Source: an uncultured Porphyromonadaceae bacterium (GTDB lineage: Bacteria; Bacteroidota; Bacteroidia; Bacteroidales; Muribaculaceae). From it: a DNA stretch of 64,000 nt. The position numbers and the translations under genes are program-made. The notes under the pieces were generated by a model that was not told the DNA's origin, ran no database searches, and was given only the letters and a program-made list of their open reading frames with translations. Below, one piece after another: positions 9,103-16,372 of the stretch (position 1 is its first letter; each line of letters starts with the position of its first letter). The stretch is from NCBI GenBank assembly GCA_947649495.1, contig CANSRU010000005.1:1-64000 (forward strand). The letters run 5' to 3'.

Positions 9103-9929
9103 TGGGTACATCACATAGACATAAACCAGGCGTTTTAGGTGAACCTAATTGGGGAAGCGCCTCTTCATCTATGACGTCTGCTGCAAAGGCAGAAGAAAAG
9201 GCTGATGCTTTAGAACAGAACCAGACAGATCAAACAAATAAGAAGCAGTATGAAGTCTTGCAAAAGAGATATGCGAATGCCTTTAGACGTAATTATCATA
9301 AGACGATACGCAATTTGGTTCGAGCTGCTGGAGGAAGAGAAAAAGTCAGTAAAGGAGGATCTAGAGCATTAGGACACGCTGGTTTATCAGTAGTAGGAGG
9401 TATTGTTTCAACCTTCGCCGATATTGCGGCGAAGGGTATTGACAATTGGCTTAATGAGAAGGGTGTCAACTTGAGAAATGGGAAATCTTGTTTGGAAATC
9501 CTTGATTTTCTGCGCCAATATTTAAGCGCAAATGTTGTTGGTATGGATGAAACTGCTGCTAACGATGCGCTTCAACACGTATTGGAGAAATTCGAAGATG
9601 ATATTGACGAAGATGCAACCAATTTCGATGAGGTTCTTAATTCTATTATGACCTCAAATGAGATTGTCGAAATCATAGATGAATTTATGGGGATTTACAT
9701 TTTCAGCCATCTTTCTCAGAATTTTCAGGAGAAGATAGAACATGATAAAGGAACCAATATCTCAGAGTCCACAATGGCTGATATTAAAGGATTGATTTTG
9801 GATGATGTACGTAGAGGATACAACGGACATACATCTGCTGAGATAGATTGGTCTGGGAAAGAAGGTCATGACTTCATACAGAAAGAATTTAATCGAATAA
9901 TATACATATTGAGTGGCGATGAAGATTGA
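9102..9929 (+). CDS. qatB: QatB-like protein of the Qat defence system
   Basis: 275 aa, starting at ATG 9102 inside the qatA stop (TAATG overlap). The first ~65 residues are polar and probably flexible (GTSHRHKPGVLGEPNWGSAS, then Gln/Asn-rich). Next comes a Gly-rich stretch (ALGHAGLSVVGGIVSTFADI) near 100-122 and an acidic helical C-terminal half. No catalytic motif is visible. The call rests on its position between a KAP ATPase and a QueC-like gene and on the similar size of QatB proteins. Molecular role unknown. Confidence 0.75.
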   Translation: MGTSHRHKPGVLGEPNWGSASSSMTSAAKAEEKADALEQNQTDQTNKKQYEVLQKRYANAFRRNYHKTIRNLVRAAGGREKVSKGGSRALGHAGLSVVGGIVSTFADIAAKGIDNWLNEKGVNLRNGKSCLEILDFLRQYLSANVVGMDETAANDALQHVLEKFEDDIDEDATNFDEVLNSIMTSNEIVEIIDEFMGIYIFSHLSQNFQEKIEHDKGTNISESTMADIKGLILDDVRRGYNGHTSAEIDWSGKEGHDFIQKEFNRIIYILSGDED

Positions 9930-11253
9930 AATCACAGAATACACTCTTAGAGTACACTCCAAGAAGGATATAAGGCTTAATATTGGATTATCCTTAAAGA
10001 AAGATGCCGAAGAAATAAAATCATCGGCATACATTCAATTATATCCTATAGCATATTTTCATGGCCGAATTCAAGAGGAGGCTTTCAGTCTTATGCTGCT
10101 ATCGGCTATAGTCTATTCCATCGATAGGTCAGTAAATCGACATAAATATTCCATTGATGGATGGACAAGGGAATTTGATGTTAACATCAAATTCCCTGCG
10201 TATGCTAAATTTAAGCAGTGCAAGACTGATATAGAGCAAATGCTTTCCTTCTTGACAGGAGATTATTGGCACTTTAATTTTGTGGGAGATACTGTCATAG
10301 AATATCCACAGTTCAAGCCAAACGCTTATTACGAAAATATAACTCAAGTAAACATATTTTCCGGTGGATTGGATTCTCTAATCGGTGCAATTGATTACGT
10401 TGCTAATAATCCAAATGGCAAGTTATATCTGTCTTCTCACTACGATAGTTATATGACCGGGCCAAAGACCGACCAATCTCGTGTTCGCAAAGAGTTGACA
10501 AAGGAATACAACAAGTCTATTGTGTATCGAGAGGGTATTAGCATTACTCCTGGCGTGTCGGAAGAAACATCGTGCCGTTCAAGATCTTTTGTTTTCATTG
10601 CATTAGCAAATATTGTCGCGTCATATGCAAAGTGTGATGTTGTAATTCCCGAAAATGGGTCAGTTTCACTTAATTTTCCATTGTCTCATTCCAGACGGGC
10701 AGCATGTAGTACTCGTACAACACATCCCATCTTTATCTCTCACTTTCAAACTTTACTTGTAAAGCTTGGATTGTCAACTAAAATTTACAATCCGTATGAG
10801 TTTAAAACAAAGGGAGAAATGGTTATGAATTGCGCTGATAAAGATCTACTTATCAAGACACTTCCATTATCCAATTCTTGCGGTAAACGGAATATGCACC
10901 AACATATGTACGATAACAGCAATGCAACTCATTGCGCTCATTGTATGCCATGTATGTATAGAAAAGCTGCAATGGTTGGGATCAAAGATTCAACAAGCTA
11001 TGGGAACGAACTTCAGACGATATTCTCAAAGAAATCCAATGCTGTTTCAAATGATTTATTCGCGATGCTTGATTTCTTGAAGAGGGACTTGACACGTGAT
11101 GAAATTAGAAGAGAACTATATATTGCTGGTATGGCAGGATTTCGCGATTTAGGCTCCTATATTGACCTTGTAATTCGTACAAGAGCCGAGTTGTCCACCA
11201 TGCTTCGTAATGAGAACTCAACATTGATTAATCAATATATGGGTTGGGAATGA
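9919..11253 (+). CDS. qatC: QueC-like ATP-pyrophosphatase, QatC of the Qat defence system
   Basis: 445 aa from ATG 9919, overlapping qatB; an in-frame GTG at 9913 is less likely. The PP-loop SGGLDS is at residues 148-153. A zinc-type cluster with Cys339, Cys342 and Cys345 lies in a CAHCMPCMYRKAA segment, as in QueC enzymes that make 7-cyano-7-deazaguanine. An N-terminal extension of about 140 residues is absent from housekeeping QueC. No other queuosine or deazapurine gene is nearby, and the qatABCD order is intact, so it most likely acts in phage defence. Whether it modifies nucleic acid or protein with a nitrile group is inference. Confidence 0.87.
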   Translation: MKIEITEYTLRVHSKKDIRLNIGLSLKKDAEEIKSSAYIQLYPIAYFHGRIQEEAFSLMLLSAIVYSIDRSVNRHKYSIDGWTREFDVNIKFPAYAKFKQCKTDIEQMLSFLTGDYWHFNFVGDTVIEYPQFKPNAYYENITQVNIFSGGLDSLIGAIDYVANNPNGKLYLSSHYDSYMTGPKTDQSRVRKELTKEYNKSIVYREGISITPGVSEETSCRSRSFVFIALANIVASYAKCDVVIPENGSVSLNFPLSHSRRAACSTRTTHPIFISHFQTLLVKLGLSTKIYNPYEFKTKGEMVMNCADKDLLIKTLPLSNSCGKRNMHQHMYDNSNATHCAHCMPCMYRKAAMVGIKDSTSYGNELQTIFSKKSNAVSNDLFAMLDFLKRDLTRDEIRRELYIAGMAGFRDLGSYIDLVIRTRAELSTMLRNENSTLINQYMGWE

Positions 11254-11936
11254 TAATTGATGCTCATTGTCATATTGATATGCTTCCTGCTCCAGAAAAC
11301 TATTTAATGGAAATGGAGCAGTCTGATAAGGTTACTATTGGAATGACAAATAGTCCCACTCATTATCTTATGGGACGGCCGTATTTTGATGGCCTAAGAC
11401 ATTCAAGACTAGCTATTGGATTCCATCCACAACTCGTCAGCCAAATAAATGATGAATTGAATACTTTTGTTAGTTGTTTAGATTCGACCTCATATGTAGG
11501 AGAAGTAGGCCTTGATTTCTCAGCGGATTACCTATCCACCAAATCACTACAGATTACGTGCTTTGAAGAAATATGTAGAAATTTGAAGGGTAAGTCTAAA
11601 ATTGTAAGTATTCACTCTAGAAAAGCAGAACGAGAGGTAATAGAGATAATAAAGCGTAATGAAGTTTCAATACCTATTTTTCATTGGTATTCAGGCCCAC
11701 TTAGCCTAATACCACAAATAATAGAGTTAGGTGGGTATTTTTCTGTCAATGAAGCAATGACTCTTTCAGAAAAAGGGAGAAGAATAATTAGTAAAATACC
11801 ATTGAACAGACTTCTTTCAGAAAGTGATGCGCCTTATAATAGGAAGAGTAATATCATTTCCGCATTAAGCAATCTTCATATAGATAATTCAATCATCTAC
11901 AGTAACTTTAAGAATCTCATAAATACAATTAGATAG
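11250..11936 (+). CDS. qatD: TatD-like metal-dependent hydrolase, QatD of the Qat defence system
   Basis: 228 aa from ATG 11250 (ATGA overlap with qatC); the TTG at 11244 is not needed. The N-terminal metal-binding motif is IIDAHCHID (residues 2-10). Further TatD-type features are GFHPQ, a VGEVGLDFS segment carrying the conserved Glu, a SIHSRKAEREV segment with His, HWYSG, and LSESDAPY with the catalytic Asp. All expected metal ligands appear to be present. TatD enzymes are DNases of the amidohydrolase fold. Last gene of the long operon; 137 bp without a clear terminator follow. Confidence 0.88.
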   Translation: MIIDAHCHIDMLPAPENYLMEMEQSDKVTIGMTNSPTHYLMGRPYFDGLRHSRLAIGFHPQLVSQINDELNTFVSCLDSTSYVGEVGLDFSADYLSTKSLQITCFEEICRNLKGKSKIVSIHSRKAEREVIEIIKRNEVSIPIFHWYSGPLSLIPQIIELGGYFSVNEAMTLSEKGRRIISKIPLNRLLSESDAPYNRKSNIISALSNLHIDNSIIYSNFKNLINTIR

Positions 11937-12073
11937 GCACATGGACTTATTGTGCAAAAATTGTTATACGAAACAACATCACAATGTAATTATGTCAGAT
12001 TTGTAGTTGGAAAACTAATGTTAGGTTTTTTTAAGATTAAATAATGCCATAAACATAAATTACTATAAAATAT

Positions 12074-13069
12074 ATGAATACTGGGCAAATAATACTATAT
12101 CAGTCGCAGGGAGGTGAGGCCAAGATTGAGGTTCGGCTTGCTAATGAGACTGTGTGGCTGACTGCCGACCAGATGGCGGAGCTGTTTCAACGTAATAAAT
12201 CTACCATTTCAAGGCACATCAAGAATATCTTTGAAAGCGGTGAATTGGAGCAAAATCGAACTGTTGCATTTTTTGCAACTGTTCAGAATGAAGGGCAGCG
12301 AAAGGTTGAGCGCAACATCGCGTATTATAATCTCGACATGATTATCAGTGTCGGTTACAGGGTCAATTCACATCGTGGCGTGCAGTTCCGGCAGTGGGCC
12401 ACGCAGGTGTTGAAAGAGTACATGATAAAGGGGTTTGTGCTGAATGACGAACTGCTGAAAAATGCCGGGCAAGGCAACTATTTCGATGAGCTGCTGTCAA
12501 GAATCCGCGATATTCGCAGTTCAGAAAAGGTGTTCTACCGCAAGATATTGGAAATTTATGCCCTCAGCATTGACTATGATCCTAGAACGGAAGCGACACA
12601 GCGGTTCTTCAAGACGGTACAGAACAAGATGCACTTCTCGGCTCACGGCCACACCGCCGCTGAGGTCATATTCCAACGAGCCGATGCCGATAAGGATTTC
12701 ATGGGACTGACAACTTGGCGCGGTGCGATGCCTACCAAACATGAAGCGGAGATTGCCAAGAATTATCTCACGGAAGAGGAGGTTGATATGCTCAACCGTA
12801 TAGTAAACCTATACCTCGACTTTGCCGAACTACAAGCAAAAAGCCATGTGCCGATGTATATGAAGGACTGGATCAAGAAGCTCGATGATTTCCTGACTCT
12901 TTCGGGCAAAGAACTCTTGACTCACGCCGGAACTGTATCAGCAGAGTTTGCAAAACTCAAAGCCGACACTGAATACGACCGATTCCGTGAACGCACACAG
13001 TATCAACTTTCACCCGTTGAGATTCACTTCCTCGAAGCATTCGAGACTGAAAGAAAAAAATTGCTATAA
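12074..13069 (+). CDS. RhuM-family protein
   Basis: 331 aa. The N-terminal domain (WLTADQMAELFQRNKSTISRHIKNIFESGEL) looks like a winged or helix-turn-helix segment. The next block (YYNLDMIISVGYRVNSHRGVQFRQWA) is the hallmark of the virulence RhuM / cell-filamentation-associated family, which is common in accessory islands. The C-terminal helical tail (QYQLSPVEIHFLEAFE) recurs as a diverged fragment at 14109-14279. Biochemical function is unknown; members often sit next to Fic or restriction genes, as here. An FRG-domain gene follows after 14 bp, suggesting co-transcription. Confidence 0.85.
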   Translation: MNTGQIILYQSQGGEAKIEVRLANETVWLTADQMAELFQRNKSTISRHIKNIFESGELEQNRTVAFFATVQNEGQRKVERNIAYYNLDMIISVGYRVNSHRGVQFRQWATQVLKEYMIKGFVLNDELLKNAGQGNYFDELLSRIRDIRSSEKVFYRKILEIYALSIDYDPRTEATQRFFKTVQNKMHFSAHGHTAAEVIFQRADADKDFMGLTTWRGAMPTKHEAEIAKNYLTEEEVDMLNRIVNLYLDFAELQAKSHVPMYMKDWIKKLDDFLTLSGKELLTHAGTVSAEFAKLKADTEYDRFRERTQYQLSPVEIHFLEAFETERKKLL

Positions 13070-13083
13070 TAACTTTTATTTAG

Positions 13084-14061
13084 ATGAACCCAAAAATATT
13101 GACCCAAAATAGCCGAGCAGATGGCTGTAAATTTGTCGATATATTCCGATTTCGCAATGGTCACGAAGTTCCTATATACGAAATATTTACAACTTCTGCC
13201 TTAAATCAACTTATAGGGCATGTCAAATTTAGTAATTCAACTTACGGCAATGTGTTTTATAGGGGCATCAGTGCTTTATATGATAATGTGCTACCTGCAC
13301 ATCTACGTGATAAAGTCTCTGGGACACCAAAGGGTCTTATAAAATTATTAAAAGGGATAAACGGCAACGACTTCTTTGTTCAATCTTTAAAACTAAGGCC
13401 TTTAATAAAATGTAAATCTAAAGATGATTACATTACCAACCAAAGAATTGAGAGAATGAATTGCCATTGTATAGAGGGCTTGCTTCAGCACTATTCAGGT
13501 TCTACGCGATTTCTCGATATTGTAGATAATCATTGGGTAGCACTATGGATGGGACTTCATAAATTTAATTTTTACGGGAAAAACAACCTCTTTTGTAATC
13601 CGCAGAAACGGATAATCAGTGTTGAAGAGATTGCTGAATGGATTAATAATGGAGGGATGCAATTATCAACAATGGAGCCTTATGTTTATTTACTATTAAT
13701 GGCTTTCCCTTATCCAACATGCGGTTCGGAGTATGGCATAAGTGAAGGGAATGAATTTGTTGTAATAGATCTACGTAGAGCCCTCCCATCTATTTATCTT
13801 CGCCCCCATGCTCAACATGCCTTGGTTGTTAGGCGGCGAGATACGGATAAAATGCAACCTGCAGAGTATTATGATTTAGCATCACAAGTCGTATCAATTT
13901 TAAAGATTCGTACAGATAGAGTTGATGAATGGTTAGGGAATGGACATTTATTAACTAAGGATAATTTATTTCCTTCCCCTGGCATAGATCAAGGATACAA
14001 TACTCTACTTATGCATTCGGAGATATTTAAATATCAATTCCAAATAATAAAGTATTTTTAA
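13084..14061 (+). CDS. FRG domain-containing protein
   Basis: 325 aa. The signature VFYRGISALYDNVLPAHLR is near residues 57-75, followed by GLLQHYSGSTRFLDIVDN, equivalent to the family's LAQHxGxPTRLLD block, and a late HAQHALVVRRRD segment. These together define the FRG domain, a small alpha/beta domain common in defence islands whose activity is not established. It starts 14 bp after the RhuM gene. Directly downstream is the C-terminal fragment of another RhuM paralogue, so the gene seems to lie between an intact and a broken RhuM gene. AT-rich codon use. Confidence 0.8.
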   Translation: MNPKILTQNSRADGCKFVDIFRFRNGHEVPIYEIFTTSALNQLIGHVKFSNSTYGNVFYRGISALYDNVLPAHLRDKVSGTPKGLIKLLKGINGNDFFVQSLKLRPLIKCKSKDDYITNQRIERMNCHCIEGLLQHYSGSTRFLDIVDNHWVALWMGLHKFNFYGKNNLFCNPQKRIISVEEIAEWINNGGMQLSTMEPYVYLLLMAFPYPTCGSEYGISEGNEFVVIDLRRALPSIYLRPHAQHALVVRRRDTDKMQPAEYYDLASQVVSILKIRTDRVDEWLGNGHLLTKDNLFPSPGIDQGYNTLLMHSEIFKYQFQIIKYF

Positions 14062-14108
14062 GGTGTTCGAGAAATAATTTCCCGACATTACCACTACCAT
14101 GCATTGTG

Positions 14109-14279
14109 ATGGACAGAATTATTACCCACGTAGAATCAGCATCGGCAGAGGTGGAAAAACTCAAAACTGATGCGGAATTTTACTGCTTTAGCGAACGCAT
14201 ACAATATCAACTTTCGCCTATTAAGATTCACTTTCTGGAAGCATTCGAGGCCGAGCAGAAGAAACTCAAAGGCAATTGA
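14109..14279 (+). pseudogene. C-terminal fragment of a second RhuM-family gene
   Basis: An open frame of 56 codons from ATG 14109 reads YQLSPIKIHFLEAFEAEQKK near its end, closely matching the last ~50 residues of the intact RhuM protein ending at 13069. The two are diverged at both base and residue level, so this is a remnant of a paralogue rather than a recent duplication. It stops one base before the convergent Fic gene's stop codon. Confidence 0.7.
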
Positions 14280-15365
14280 TTATTCCGGCAGGAGGTAGTT
14301 GGCACTGCGGCCACCTTCACCGCTATTGCGGAGCATACCTTTGGCTATAAGGTCGTTGATGTCGCGCAACGCTGTGTCTTGCGAGCAACCGCATATCTTC
14401 GCCCATTTTGAAGATGTCAGTTTTCCCTCAAAGCCATCCCACAGGCGGTTGACTACCTTGCGCTGACGCTCATTTATGTCAACATCGCGGAACTCATCCC
14501 AATATGCCGCTTTCTGCAATGTCCGCTCGATTATACCCGAAGCGCGGACAATGGCATTTTCCAAACAGCCAAAGAACCACAGCATCCATTCGGTAATATC
14601 AAGACCTCCGTTCTTTGCGGTTTTATCATTTTTATCGGTGCAAAGCGACTTCGTCGATGATTGCGTCCTTTCAAGAACTTCATAATATGCCTTTTTGTTG
14701 CGGTTGATTTCAGCCGACATACTGTAATATCGCGCCGAATCCTCATCAAGCCGGGAAAGTAGCATATCAGCAAGAGTACGGCTGATGCGACCGTTGCCGT
14801 CATCAAACGGATGTATGGTCACAAACCACAAGTGCGCCACAGCAGCCATAATGAACGGTGACTGATCGGAAGTGTTGCACCACTCAATCAACCGCTCCAT
14901 CTCAACCGGAACTGCATCCGATGGCGGAGCCTCATAATGTACTTTCTCATGCCCGAAAGCACCGGACACTACCTGCATCGGCTCCTCACCCTTCCGCCAA
15001 TCGGCAACAGTTATTCTGTGCATACCGCTTCGCCCAAACGGAAACAAAGCAGCGTGCCAATCGAACAACCGCTCATCGGTCAATGGCTCCCGGCAATTAC
15101 GCACTGCGTCAAGCATCACATCGACCAATCCCTCGACATAATGATCCTCAACGAGAAGTCCGTCATCCTCAATACCGAGTCGCCGCGCAATACTGCTACG
15201 CACGGAATTAGGGTTGAGCAACACACCCTCGATTTCCGAAGAACTTATCAGTTCCTCTGTCATGGCCGACAACAGCGACTGACACTTCTCGTTGAATCCA
15301 AGCATCGACATCCTGCCGTTCAGGAGGCCATGCAGCCGACTGAGCCGAACATGCGGCTCAAGCAA
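14280..15365 (-). CDS. Fic-family protein with damaged N-terminus
   Basis: The open frame from TTG 15365 gives 361 aa. The Fic motif HPFDDGNGRISR is at residues 185-196 with catalytic His185. An inhibitory-helix-like SSSEIEGV segment lies near residue 41, and a C-terminal winged-helix-like region (SKWAKICGCSQDTALRDIND) follows. Fic enzymes usually AMPylate target proteins; the S/TxxxE(G/N) helix restrains them. The frame extends upstream of TTG with family-like residues (FCWSSET), but meets a stop with no ATG, GTG or TTG. The other frame carries a plausible ATG and a REWPA-like segment, so two single-base shifts near 15385-15415 would restore a normal start. It may be a pseudogene or start at TTG. 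Confidence 0.8.
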   Translation of the reverse strand: MLEPHVRLSRLHGLLNGRMSMLGFNEKCQSLLSAMTEELISSSEIEGVLLNPNSVRSSIARRLGIEDDGLLVEDHYVEGLVDVMLDAVRNCREPLTDERLFDWHAALFPFGRSGMHRITVADWRKGEEPMQVVSGAFGHEKVHYEAPPSDAVPVEMERLIEWCNTSDQSPFIMAAVAHLWFVTIHPFDDGNGRISRTLADMLLSRLDEDSARYYSMSAEINRNKKAYYEVLERTQSSTKSLCTDKNDKTAKNGGLDITEWMLWFFGCLENAIVRASGIIERTLQKAAYWDEFRDVDINERQRKVVNRLWDGFEGKLTSSKWAKICGCSQDTALRDINDLIAKGMLRNSGEGGRSANYLLPE

Positions 15366-15476
15366 CGTCTCGGAGCTCCAACAGAACTGCCGGCCATTCC
15401 TCTCGTTACCATATAGGCACTATGTCTTACATTTCCTCCATACCGCAATGTTAGCATTCGCAGCGTAGCCGCCAAT

Positions 15477-15515
15477 TATCCACCGCATATATGCGGCGGA
15501 TAGCACATTTTTTTT
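15477..15515 (+). terminator. Hairpin with T-run, orphan terminator
   Basis: A palindrome around CCGCATATATGCGG extends outward (with one A/C mismatch) over 15477-15502 and is followed by a run of eight T at 15508-15515. It points along the plus strand, but the nearest upstream gene (Fic) is on the minus strand, so the transcript it would end is not evident. Confidence 0.5.
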
Positions 15516-15563
15516 GCCATATAGTGAAAATACGCAGTAAAAGCATAAATTTATTTAGATTTA

Positions 15564-15595
15564 TTTGCCATAGTTGAGGGATATAGCTATTTTTG
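15564..15595 (+). promoter_or_regulatory. Promoter of the secreted-protein gene
   Basis: TTTG at 15564-15567 and TATTTTTG at 15588-15595 are separated by 20 bp, a full match to the Bacteroidetes -33/-7 pattern, about 49 bp before the start codon at 15644. Confidence 0.65.
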
Positions 15596-15643
15596 CTTTA
15601 AATCAATCACACAGCTATTTGTAAACTTTCAAACAGCACATTA

Positions 15644-16336
15644 ATGAATGCACAATTTCTGACCATCATAAAATCAATCATCATATTTTTCCTTATTGCT
15701 GTGTTCCCTGCATCAAATGCCAACAGCGAGACTTTGTTGATAACCATGGGCGATGCGGAATATACCGGCACCGAGACACCGACATGTACTGTGAACATTC
15801 CAGACGGCAATATAAACATGGTGCATAATTATAATCCGGCGGTTGGTATAAAGGATTTCTTTTGGGTATACAATTCAGGCTCGAACCTTAAGGTTGCAAA
15901 CAAGAAACTTACTTGGGCTGCTGATGCCAATTTTGTGATACAGACAACCGATGGAGCCACTATAACCGGAATCACCATCCATCTATCCAAATCGGCAGGA
16001 TTATCGCAGGATTTTGACGTAGATGTAGATGCCGACATTAACATCTCTACGGATATGCAGTGGACCGAATCGCCGAGCAACACACTGAGGGTGTGGAACG
16101 GTGAAGCAAAATCAAGTATAATGGTTAATTCCGGCAAAAATAAATTCGAGGTAGACTATGTGTTGATAAATTATACCGTGTCCACATCGGCGATATCAGG
16201 TATTAATAATGACAACAGCTGCCATAGACCCCAATATTTCGACATCCATGGACGCCCGACTAGCATGGAACATCTCATCCCCGGTTTATATATTCGCCGC
16301 CAAGGCTCCACATCATCCAAAATAATAATTAAATAG
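15644..16336 (+). CDS. Secreted protein with Bacteroidetes-type C-terminal tail
   Basis: 230 aa. A signal peptide is clear: a polar start, hydrophobic IIIFFLIAVFPA, and probable cleavage near the ASNA segment around residue 28. The body is beta-rich and resembles a single carbohydrate-binding or Ig-like module, but I recognise no family. The tail (YFDIHGRPTSMEHLIPGLYI, then basic residues and IIIK) has the pattern GRPT...PGLYIRR...IIK seen at the end of many exported Bacteroidales proteins, resembling a type IX sorting-like tail. It has its own promoter. Its presence inside a defence island is unexplained. Confidence 0.6.
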   Translation: MNAQFLTIIKSIIIFFLIAVFPASNANSETLLITMGDAEYTGTETPTCTVNIPDGNINMVHNYNPAVGIKDFFWVYNSGSNLKVANKKLTWAADANFVIQTTDGATITGITIHLSKSAGLSQDFDVDVDADINISTDMQWTESPSNTLRVWNGEAKSSIMVNSGKNKFEVDYVLINYTVSTSAISGINNDNSCHRPQYFDIHGRPTSMEHLIPGLYIRRQGSTSSKIIIK

Positions 16337-16372
16337 CTTCTTTAATTAGCAGAACTCCGACCGACAAAATTG

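Noticed and set aside
9919..11253. Queuosine biosynthesis QueC gene
   Set aside because: No queD, queE or queF is nearby, and the N-terminal extension plus the KAP ATPase and TatD neighbours fit QatC.
11937..12073. Terminator after qatD
   Set aside because: The GCACA...TGTGC hairpin has only five pairs and lacks a T-run.
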